Shown one piece after another: positions 23,901-35,900 of a stretch of DNA of 64,000 bases. Each line of letters starts with the position of its first letter. Within the stretch, counting starts at the first letter, position 1. The notes beneath the pieces are model-generated. The model worked only from the letters and a program-made list of their open reading frames with translations. It was not told where the DNA came from and made no database searches. The translations under genes were made by a program, and so were the position numbers. The DNA comes from Dendrosporobacter quercicolus (GTDB lineage: Bacteria > Bacillota > Negativicutes > DSM-1736 > Dendrosporobacteraceae), in NCBI RefSeq assembly GCF_900104455.1, contig NZ_FNHB01000001.1:992001-1056000 (forward strand), written 5' to 3'.

Positions 23901-26900
23901 ACGCCGAGCAGCACCAAGCCGTCCTTATGTCCGTGTTCAATCAATTGCTGCAGCCACGCCAGCCAGTCAAGGGCGGCATGTTGTTCCTGGCCGCAGCCGG
24001 TCAAGTCGATACAACCGTCATAGCTTAGCCATTCCTGTTCCGACTGCCGGAACAGGAATGCCGGATCATCAATAGCGCAGAGCCGGCTCTGCGGCAGGTA
24101 CTGAGCAAGCCGGTCCGCCAGTTCTTTTGTTTCCGGTGTGGTGAATATGGCAATTGTCCGCTGCAATTGTCTGGTTGGAACGGCTGAGCAGATTTCCCAG
24201 TGTTTCCGGAGGAAGCTCTCTGCCCGCTGCACCGGACCGACAGCCTGTTGCGCCGCCCATTCTACAGCCTGGACCTCGCCGGCCTGCTCCGGCGGCAAAA
24301 ACTGAAGAGAGCCTGCCGGGTCTGCCGCGGCGCTGCTGCCGGACTGGCTGCCGGCCGCAGGAACCCAATAGCGCTCCCTGGCAAAAGGATAGGTAGGCAA
24401 ACTAATGCGGCGAGGCTTGTTGCCGCCATATAGCTTGTTCCAGTCAAAATTTAAACCTTTAACCCAAAGGTCCAGTAATTTTGCATATTTTCCTTTGCTG
24501 ATCCAAATATCAATGATCGCGGCCATATCCTCATCGGCGGCCAAAACATTTAAGGTGTCCTGATTGCGCTTGACCTGGCCGCTGTACCGGCTGCCGCCGC
24601 CCGCCGGCCCTGTGGCAAAGCTGTCTAGCTTTTCGGCCAGCTCTTGAACCGAGTCAACAAGAAAGCCCAGGCGTTCTTCCATGGCCTCGCGCCCTACTTG
24701 CAGCGTGTAAGCCATATCGGCCAGGTTAATACCAGCGTATTGCCGCGCCTGGATTGCGGTCAGCAGTTGCCGCGCCTGCTCCTGCAGCCGTTCTTTGGTC
24801 TTGGCTGACAGCACAATCATCGCCGGCTGCTGAGGAGCGCCGGCCATCATTGCCGGCTCCTGCTGCGGGGCAATATATTCTTCGATGACGACATGCGCGT
24901 TGACGCCGCCAAAGCCAAACGAGCTTACCCCTGCCCGGCGGGGCAGATCGTTGCCCTGCGCATCCTGCAGCGCTTCCCATTCCTTGGTTTCCTGAACGAT
25001 GTAAAAGGGACTGTCCTGGAGTCGAATGTAGGGATTGACCGTATCCGCGTGCAGGCTTTTGACCAGGGTTTTGTGTTTGAGCTGCAATAATACTTTCAAT
25101 ACGCCCGCAACCCCTGCGGCCAGTTCCAGATGGCCGATATTGCCCTTTACCGAACCCAGGCCGCACTGGCCGTCCGCAACCTGCGGGTCGCCCGCGGCCC
25201 GGTACAGTTCCCGGAAAGCGGACTTTAAACCGTTGACCTCAATGGGATCGCCAAGCTCGGTGCCTGTTCCGTGGGCTTCGATATAACCGACGGACCGCGG
25301 ATCAATGCCGGCTTTTTGATAGGCTTCGCACAGCAGTTCCGCCTGGGCCTTGGGATTGGGCGCCGTCAGAGAATTGGCGCGGCCGCCATGGTTCTCGGCG
25401 CTCCCCCGGATGACAGCGTAAATATGGTCCCCGTCCCGCTGGGCGGTGGCCAGCTTCTTTAGGAACAGCATGCCAACGCCTTCGCCCCGCACATACCCAT
25501 TGGCTTGGTCCGAAAAGGGTCTGCACTTGCCGTCCGGCGAAAGCATGCCGGCTTTGCTGAAACTGATGTAATACTCCGGTGTAACGATGGTGTTGACGCC
25601 ACCGGCTATGGCCATCTCGCAGCTCCCGCCGGCGATGGCGCTCACCGCCCGGTGGAGCGCGACCAGTGAACTGGAGCAGGCGGTTTCAATCGGTTCGCTG
25701 GGGCCGTGGATATTGAGAAAATAGCTCATCCGGTTCGGCCCGACCGAAGGCACCGCGCCGGTGGCAGTATAGCCTTCAATCGCTGCATTTGCTTTGGCCA
25801 GCAATCCGCCGTAGCCGCTAGCGGCGGTACCGGCAAAGATTGCCGTTTTGGTGCCCGAAAGACTTTGCGCCGAATAGCCGGCATCTTCGATGGCTTTCCA
25901 GATATAGGTCATCATCAGACGCTGCTGGGGGTCCATGAACTCGGCTTCCCGGGGTGAAATTCCGAAAAACAAAGGGTCAAACTCGTCGATTCCGTCAATA
26001 AAACCGCCCCATTTGCTATTGGTTTTATTTGCTTCTGTTGCAGGATCGCCGTAATATTCCCGCCAGTCCCAGCGCTCCCGGGGAATTTCGCTGATACAAT
26101 GTTTGCCTGATACCAGGTTTTCCCAAAACTGATCCAAATCCCCGGCCAGCGGGAATTTACCGCTAATGCCCACAATGGCGACAGGTTCGGGGCGGACCGG
26201 TTCCGGTCCGGCCGGGGCCGCGGCTTTCGCAAACCGGGAGCGCCGCCCTGTACCGGGCGGGCTGTTGGCCGCTTCTTCCGCCGCAGCCTGCCCGACTGCC
26301 CCGGCTGGCGCCGCAAACCGGGCCGCAAGGGCGGCCTGGTGCTCCGCCGCCAGATGTTTTGCCAGACCGGCAATGGTTGGATGTTCGAAAAATATGGTAG
26401 GCATCAGTGACAGCTGATATTGCCGGTTAAGCTGTTTGGCTAACTCGATAAAGGCAATTGAGTTAAAGCCGTATTCATTCAGTTTTGTCGCGGTATTCAG
26501 ATCCTCAAGCCTGATCTTAAGTAACGCCGCTACCGTTTGCACCAAAGCGGCCTCTACCTGATCGGCTAAACCGCCGGCAACCGTTCTCGTTGAAGTCCAT
26601 ACCGGAGCCTCCTTGGGCGGCAAAGCAGCGGAATCTCCGCCTGCGCCCACTATGACCCGGGCTTCTCCGGCATCCGGGTTCCGGGACAAAGCTGCCCCGG
26701 AACCTGCCGAACCCTCCAGAACCCGCGGCGAAAATCCCTTCATCCGCACGCAAACCCGGCCCTGCTCGTCGCACAGGTCAACATCCAGTTTCAGTACACT
26801 GTCTCCGGCCTTGCCGCCTGCACTGTAGCGGACCAGGGACCACATGGCCGCCGTGCACTTGCCAAGCACTTCCAGCTCCTGCAGCGTAAACGGGATAGAT

Positions 26901-29900
26901 AATTGGGCAAGAGCGACGCCGCCCGTCTCCAGCGCCTGAACAGCGCCTGCCATCAGACCGAGGCTGACATGCAGGGATGAATCCAGCATGCTGGGATGAA
27001 GGACAAACTGCTCCAGGGTATCGGCGACAGCGGCCGGCAAAGACAATTTGCCCAGCGCCTGACCCGCGCCGGCATAGATCGCTTCCACGCCTTGAAAGCC
27101 TGGACCAAGATCCAGCCCTACCGCCCGATAAGCCTGATAGCATTGGCCGGAATTCAAACCGGTCTGACTGCATTCAGCCTGTAAAGCTTTCAGGTTTACA
27201 GCCGGCGCTTCTTCCACACCGCCGAGCGCCGCCGTACCCTGGCAATGAACCATCCGCCCCGCTTCGCCCGCATCGGTTTGACTATAAATTTCAAAGGCAA
27301 TTTCACCGGTTTCTTCGGGAAAAAGTCCGATGTGTACCTGCGCTGCCTGCTGGTCTACCACCAGGGGATGGACCCAAACGATATGTTTAAGCCGCAGCCG
27401 GGGCGGGCTTGTTTGCAAGACTCCCGCGGCCTGCGCCACTGCCGCCCGGGCCATCTCCAGGCAAGCCACGCCCGGCAGCACCAGCCGTCCCTGAACGCGG
27501 TGATCGCGCAAGAAAAACTCCCGGCCCGTAAAGGTCGAACTGAAACGCTGCTCGAAGAGGTCGGAGGTGTTTTGGTGCAACAGAGGCTGAATGGCGCCGG
27601 CTGCGGTCGCCTCATGCGCCGGTGCAGGCACCCAGTAGCGGTTCCTGGCAAAGGGATAAGCGGGCAGAGCAATCCGGCGCACGGCCGTCCCGGCATGCAG
27701 CGACTCCCAGGGGATTTTGCAGCCTTGCGCCCAATAGAGCGCAATTTTTTCCAGCTTGTTTTCCGCCAGCAGCGTTTGTATGACCGTTTCCCCCGCTTGC
27801 CCGGACAGAAGCTTGTTAACATCCGCGTCGTCTGCCGCCTGTCCGGTAAATACGGGGATGGCTGTTGCCGCCTGGCTTCCGTCTTTCATCAAGGTTTGGC
27901 ATTCCCGCAGGCCTTGGAGCAGTTCGGCCCGGGTTTTTACCACCATGGCCGCCCGGGCGTTCATTTCTTCCCGTCCGATCTGGAGCGTATAGGCCAGGTC
28001 GGGCAGGGAAAACGCGTTTTGCTGCTCAACAAATGCCAGCATTTGCTCAATCATGGCCTGCAAACGCCCGCTGTTCTTAGCCGAAAAAATGACAATTTGC
28101 GGCGAATGGGCGGCAGGAGCAGGCTCCTGCCGCAAAGGGATATATTCTTCCACAATCAAATGGGCATTCGAGCCTCCCGCCCCGTACGAACTGACAGTCG
28201 CCCGCCTCGGGAACTCATGTTCCCGGCCCTCAATCCTTGCCACCGGCCGCTTCCACTCCTGCAGTTCCCGCTGCAGGTAAAACGGGGTGCCGGCAAACTG
28301 GATATCGGGGTTTTGCGGCTCGGTTTTAATGGACGGAACCAGCTGTTGATGCTGCAGCTGTAAAATCACCTTCGTCAACTGGGCAATGCCCGAGGCGGCT
28401 TCCGGGTGGCCGATGTTTGATTTCACCGAACCGATGGCGCAAAACTGCTGATCGGCGGTAAATTGCCGAAAGGCTTTGTTCAGGCCGGCCACCTCAATGG
28501 CGTCGCCGAGAGCGGATCCGTTGGCGGCTGCTTCCACATAGCTGATGCTCCGGGGATGGACCCCGGCATGTTTAAAATGCTCGGCAATTAATTGCGCCTG
28601 TCCATGCAGGCTGGGAACGGCGAATCCGCTCGTATGGCCCCCGTGATTGGCCGCAGTCGATTTGATTACCGCCAGGATGGAATCCCGGTCCTCGATGGCC
28701 TTGTCCAGCGGCTTTAATAATACGGCGCCTACACTTTCCGCCGGAAGATAACCGTCTCCAGCCCCAAAGCTTCTGCTGCCCTCATGACTGCCAAGCAATT
28801 GTGCCTGACTCAGCCCCAGGTATTTCCTGGGATGGATCGACAGATTGACGCCGCCGGCGATTGCCAGCCGACAATCACCCCGCAGCAAGCTTTGGCAGGC
28901 CATATGGACGGCCTGCCCGGAAGAAGAGCACATAGTGTCCACAGCCACGCTGGGACCCTGGAAATTAAAATAATGGGAAACCCGGTTGACAATGGAACTG
29001 TAGGAGGACACGGCGATTGCCGCCTCGTGAGCCGCATCGGCGGCAAACGCGTGATACTGCTGGAACATCGCACCGGCATAAACCCCGACCCTGGATTGAT
29101 ATTGGCGGGCCAAGGTGTCCCGCGTATAGCCCGCATTTTCCAGCAGCTGCCAGACAGTTTCCAGGAAAAGGCGATCCATGGGATCCATCAGTTCCGCTTC
29201 CCGCGGCGAGATATTGAAAAACAGGGGATCAAACTGATCCATGCCTTCGATGAAGCCGCCCCAGCGGCAGTAAGTTTTTCCCGGCTTACCCTTATCCTGA
29301 TCAAAGTATAACCGATGGTCCCAGCGATCCCGGGGAATTTCAACGATACAATCTTTGCCGGCCCTGAGATTACGCCAGAATTCCGGAATGGTTCCGGCCC
29401 CGGGATAACGTCCGGCAAGGCCGATGACCGCAATGTCCTGATCCCTGTCAGGCCGCAGTGCGGACGCATCGCTTTCCGGCCGTTCAGGCCGGAGAAACCG
29501 TCCCGGTTTTCCCGGCGGCCGTCTGCTGCGCGCCGGCAGCGGCTGAGCAACAGCTTCATGATCGCCGGCAAATTCCCGCTCAGCAAGGGATTGGCCTTTT
29601 AATTCGTTTAACCCGGTCAGCGCCAGCAAGGAATCCGGCCTGGTTTTTAGGAAATGTTCCACCAGGGCGTCAATGGTCTGATATTCAAAAAACAGGGTAC
29701 TGTGAATATCAGCCATTACCTTGCTTAGCTGATTGGTTAATTGAACAACCAAAATTGAATCAATACCGTATTTTTCCAGGGGCTCGGCGGAATCAATTTT
29801 ATCAACCGGAATTTTTAGCGTTTCGGCCGCCAGCTTTTGAATATAGGCTGTGCTTTCAGCCCGCAGCCATTCCTGTGTTACGCCTTTTGCCGCCAATGGA

Positions 29901-32900
29901 AGTCCGGTTTTTGAAGTTTGCTCCGCCGCCGGCGTCTTGGCAGCCGGCCGCACCGACACTTTATCCGCCGGCTGCCGTTGCTGCCGGACAACGCCGTCAC
30001 TGACGGCGGCGATGATCTGCTGACCCAGTTCATGCGCCCCGGACGCCGGAAATAAGAGCGTTCCGAAACCTTCGCTTCCCAGCACCGTCCGCCAGGTTTC
30101 GGCAGCCAGGCCGGGGCAGCCGGGCAGGCGCAGAGCCGTGTCCTCGTATAACCACCAGCCTTCCAGCAAACCGAAGGTCAGGTGGGCAAACAAAGCCTTG
30201 CCGCTGATTTCATTTAACAGCAGCAGCCCGTTTTTCTTTAAGGCCGTCTTGGCATTGCGCAAGGTTTGCCGGATATTGCGGGTGGCGTGCAGCACATTGG
30301 CTGCAATGACAACATCGTACCCGCCCGGGCTGATGTTTTGCCCGTTAAAGGGCGCTGCCACGTTAAAAATCCGATAAGTCAGATAGGGGTTTTCCGGACC
30401 ATATTCCTGTTGGGCATGCAATAAAAAAGCCTGGGAAATATCCGTATAGCAATATTCCCGGATATGCTCCCGGTAAGGCTGTAGTTTTTGGAAAACCATG
30501 GCGCTGGTTCCCCCTGTGCCTGCTCCGATTTCTAAAATTTTGATTTGAGCGGCTGAATCCTGTTCCAGCCGTTCTTGCAGATAGGCCGTCAGGGTATCGG
30601 CCAGTACTTCGTTAAAATAGTCCGCCACCAGGTTGCCTTTGTAGATCCCCTCGACCAATTGCAGGGAGGAGGCCGGAAACAGGATCTCCGTGGCAGGCAC
30701 TCTGCCTGTAAGAATTTCCGGCAAGGCCCGCAGCGCTGCCTCCGCCAAAATCACCCGGGCTTTCGTGCCGGGGTTTTCCAGCCAGGCGTCTTTTTTCAGT
30801 TCCCACTCTTGCCAAACCGCATCCATATCGACCGGTGCGGTATCCATTACGGAGCACCGCTCACCGTCCCGGCTCAGGTAACCGTTCCGGCTCAACACCG
30901 CTATGCTTTCATCCAGCCACCGGTGATATAAGCTGCGCAGCCCGGCCCGGGCTTTCAGGTCGTCCGGCGCCGTATTCGGTTCGGTAAATAATCCCATAGA
31001 CTGCAATTGACCCCATAACAGCCGGCAGAGAAAGCGGTCAAACTCCTTGCTCTCAGAATCTACCCGGGACTGAATCCGCCGGACCTCCGTCCCCGTCCCC
31101 GGAATCCGGCTCTTGATGCCGGAAACGGGCGGGGCGGCAGTGTCCGGATAGACGATGATCCGTTCCCGGGCATTGATTCCTTCCAGTACGGTCACCGGTT
31201 TGATTGCCTTGAGCAGCGCCATTTGATTCAGCGGCCCGGCCAGCAGCGCCTCCAGAGCCGCCATCGCTTCCGCGGGTTCAATGGAACCTAAGCCCAGCTG
31301 CTCCATCCTTTCCTGATAAGGCTGGGCGGCGACAATGCCGGTGCTGCCCCAATACCCCCAGTTCATTACTTTTACGGCGCAAGGCCATTCCCGGGAAAGC
31401 TGGCTGGCAAAAGCATCCTTGAACGTGCAGCCGGCGGCATAGTTGCTCTGTCCGGCGGATTTGGCAAACACGGCGATTGAGCTGAAAAACAGGACAAAGT
31501 CCAGGGGTTCAGCTTTGCAGGCTTGAGCGATACGCACGCTCACAGCCACCTTGGCTGCAAGAGCGGCTCTGAAGTTTTCCTCTTCCATCTTCGCCAGGCT
31601 TTTATCCGCCAGTACGATGGCGGCATGAACGACTCCGTTGATCTTTGCATAGCGCTCTTTGATTGCTTCGACGGCTTGCTCCAGGGCCTGACGGTCGCTG
31701 GCGTCCGCGGCGATGTAGTGCGGCGCCGGGCCCAGACCGGACAGCCTGTCCAGCTTGGCCTGAATGGTTTGGTCCTTGCCCCGCCGGCCGATCCAAATGA
31801 TTTGGGCCTGATAAGCCCGGATCATATATTCGCTCCAGGCTTCGCCAATGCCGCCGGCTCCGCCGATCACCACATACACGCCGCCCGTCTGGTAAAGGGT
31901 CCGGTCGATTGCGGGACGGCTGAGCGGGATCAGCTGCTGCCGATGCCACTCGCGGCTCCGGTAGAGCCAGGCGTTTCCCTGCGGATCGGCCGGTAAAGTG
32001 AAAATATCCTCAAGCGGCCAGTCGCCCCCGGCTTCCAGGTCGATGAGCCGGATCTTCCAGTTGGGATACTCCTTGGCCACCGAACCGATGAACCCGTGCA
32101 GGCCGGCATGGGTTGGGTTGACGGGTTCGCCCGGATACACAGGCTGCGCCTGGATGGTGACCAATGTCCAGGCTAAATCCCTGCCGCTATAGCCTAAACT
32201 AAGCAGGGCTTTCATCGTTCTGAAAATCCGGAGCACGCCTTGCTCCTGTTCTTCAATTACTGCGTCATCCGCTAAAGACCCCAAAGGATTCCCGGGAGCA
32301 ATCCACATCAGGTGATCGACGAAACCATGCGCCGCCAGTTTTTGGGCTATTTCTGCGCTGCTGTCCCCGGGTCGGAGCTCAAGGAGGTGCGCTTGCGGAT
32401 AGCATTGCCGAAGGAGCTCGTTCAGGTCTTTCGTTCCTCCGGCAATGACCAGCTTGTCGGCAGGCGCCGGCAAGACCTGACCTTTCTCCAGAGGAACCGG
32501 ATTCCACACGGGAGTCAGCAGCACGTTTCCGTCCGTAATTTCTCCCGGGGAAGTTTGGAACGGAACTGCCTGCGGCGCCTTGCCGGCGGGGATATCGCCT
32601 TCCAGCACTCTGGAGGAAAGTCCTCTCAGCCTGACCAGAATCCGGCCTTGCTCATCGCCCAGGTCAATATCGAATTTGCGTACCTGCTCTCCTCTGCCGT
32701 CATTGAAACGGAGCAAAGCCCACATGACCGGCTGGCAGGGGCCAGACAGTTCCAGTTCCTCCAGTGCAAAGGGCAGGAGCGGCGAGTCCGGTCTGTTCCC
32801 GGAAACCAGAAGCAGGCCGATGGCCGCCTGCAGGGCGGAATCCAGCATGCCGGGATGCAAAACGAACGCTTCCTGCGGCCGGAAACTGACGGACGGCAGG

Positions 32901-35900
32901 GAGAGTTTCGCCAATACCTGCCCCTGCCCCACCCACACCGCGGCAAGTCCCTGGTGCGACGGGCCATAGTCGATCGCCATCGCCTGAAAAGCCTCATAGC
33001 ACCGGGCCGGGGAAAACGAAGCGAGGCTGCACTCGGCCCGCAGGGCGGGCAGATCTAATGTTTGCGCTGCGGCGGATGCGTCCAGCGCCGCCATGCCCTG
33101 ACTGTGCACGACGGGCCCGGCCGCTGCGCAGTCACTATATATTTCGTAGGAAATTTCCCCGCTGTCTTCCGGATAAAGCCGGATCTCCACCGGCACAGGC
33201 TGTTCATCCACAACAACGGGCCGGGTCCAGACCACGTTTTTGAGCCGGATCCCGGCGCCGCTTGCCGCCCGGACGCCGGCGGCCTGTTCCACTGCCGCCC
33301 GGGCCATTTCCAGATAGGCCACCCCGGGCAGAACCCGCCGGCCTTTTACGACATGATCGGTCAGGAAAAACTCATTGCCGGTAAAGGTGGAACTGAACCG
33401 CTGCGCGGTAAGGTCGGAGGTGTTTTGGTGCAATAAAGGATGGAGGTAAGCTGCCGGCGTTGCCGCTGGCCCGCCGGCGGCTTGGCCGCCTGTTTCGTCC
33501 AGCCAGTACCGTTCCCCGCCAAAAGGATAGGTTGGCAGGCTGATGCGGCGCGGTTTCGGCTCGCCGTACAGCTTGCTCCAGTCAAAACTGAGGCCCTTGA
33601 CCCAAAGCGCCAACAGCTTCGCATACTTCCCTTTGCTAAGCCAGGTATCAATGAGTTTCGGCATATCTTCATCCGCGGCAAACACGGCCAATGTCTCATG
33701 GTGGTTTTTTACCTGCCCTTGATAGACGTCTTCCATATCCTCCTGATCTTCCAGATAACGGTTCAGCTTTTCGGAAAGCTCCGCGCTAGAACCGGCCAGC
33801 AGGCCCAGGCGTTCTTCCATCGCTTCCCGGCCCAGCTGGAGGGTGTAGGCCATATCGGCCAAATCTCTATCGCTGTATTGCTGTGCTTGAAGTGCGGACA
33901 GCAATTGCCGCGCCTGCGCTTTAAGCCGGTCTCTGCTCCTGGCCGACAGTACGATGATTGCCGGGTTTTGCGGAGTTATCGCAATGGGCGGCGGCTGCGG
34001 ATCGGCGTATTCTTCGAGCACAATATGGGCATACGTACCGGCCATCCCAAAAGAGCTGATCCCCGCCCGCCTTGGCCCGTCCGCCGGTTTTTTCCATTCC
34101 TCGGTTTCCCGGTTCAGATAGAGCGCCGACTGATCCAGCTGAATATAGGAATTAAGCGTATGAAACCGCGGCAAAGTTGGAATTTGACGGTGCTTCATCT
34201 GCAGAATGACTTTCAAAATGCCGGCAATTCCCGCCGCTCCTTCCGTATGGCCAATATTGGCTTTAACTGAGCCGATCGCGCAAAACTGCTGCCTTTGCGT
34301 AAACCGTTGAAAGGCTTTTTTCATACTGTTGATTTCAATAGGGTCGCCCAGCTTGGTTCCTGTGCCGTGGGCTTCGATATAACTGATGGTTTCCGGGTTG
34401 ATACCGGCATCCTGCCAGGCTTTCACAATGACATTTTCCTCACCGTCAACGCTCGGGGCGGTGAAAGAAGGGGTATAACCGCCATGCAGTGCTGCCGAGC
34501 CTTTTACCACCGCATAAATATGATCTCCGTCTGTTTGCGCCTGCCGCAAGGGCTTCAACAGGATGCCGGCAATGCATTCTCCCGGTACATAGCCGTCCGC
34601 GGCGGCGTCAAAGGTATGGCAGCGTCCGGTGGGCGATAAAGCGCCAAGACTGGCAAAATAGCGATAATGCCAGGATGACAGAAGCAAATTGGCTCCTGCG
34701 ACAAAAGCCATGCCGCATTCTCTATTGCGCAAAGCATGGCAGGCATAATGCAGGGCGAACAAGGAGGAGGAGCAGGCGGTATCCACCGCTATGCTGGGAC
34801 CTGTTAAGTCAAATAAGAAGGAAATACGGTTGGCAATGACCGTTTGGGCGTTGCCGGTACCCATATAGGGGTCCACAGGAAGGTTCAGCTCGGCCATCTT
34901 ATCCGCGTAATCATGCGAGCAAACGCCGACAAATACGCCGGTATCGGTGCCCCGTAACTGATTGATGCGGCCTGCGTCCTCCGCAGTGGCGTAAATGATT
35001 TGCAGCAGCAGCCGCAGCTGCGGGTCCATCCATTCCGCTTCCCGGGGCGAAATATTAAAAAATCCGGCGTCAAATTTAGCCACATCATTAATAAAACCGC
35101 CCCATTTGCAATAGGTTTTATCTTTAGCCTCCGGGCTGCGGTCATACCAGGGACGGTAATCCCAATGATCCGGAGGAATTTCCCTTATCACGTCTTTCTT
35201 GTCACGCAAATTTTGCCAGAATTGTCCCAGGTTTGATGCGCCCGGGAACAAACCGTTCATCCCGATCACCGCGATATCATCTCTTATCAACCCGGCGGAT
35301 GCAGTGGCGGCCGATAATGCCGGCGGCCGGACCCGGCCGGGCGGTAAGGGTTCCGGCGCAGTTTGGGTCGGGAATATTTCGGCGGGAGTGGAAACCAGGG
35401 GTTGTTTTGCCTCGCTCCCGCTGAGTTGAGCGAATGAATGCTGATGCTCCCGGGAAAAAAAAGCGGTAAGGTCTTTCAGGCTGGGGTATTCGAAAAACAG
35501 GGTGGGATATAATTCAATGTTTAAGTCTTGTTCGATTTCGCCGGCCACCGCCACCAACTGATAGGATTCCAGGCCCAGGTCCATCAGGTTAACCTCTAGG
35601 TTTACAAGTTTTGCCGGATCAGGTACAACCTTACTTAACTTCTTCGTCAGGTATTTTTGAATTTTAAAGGACAGCCCGGCTGTATTGGGCGCGGGTTGAT
35701 GGAACCCGGCAAACTCAGACAGGGGCTCTGCGGCCGGAATTTCATCGCCGGAGCGAAGCCGTTTCAGCGAGCACCCTGAAAATTGAGCCACAACCTGGGA
35801 CTGATCATTCACCACATCCGCATCAAACACGATCATTTCCCCTGAGTTTTTTACCAGCTTCACCAACAGCCAGCATTGTTCCAGGCGGCCGCTTTTCCGA

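Noticed and set aside
27245-28363. Plus-strand open frame of 372 codons
   Set aside because: Antisense to the M7 KS0-DH region, with no recognisable protein family.
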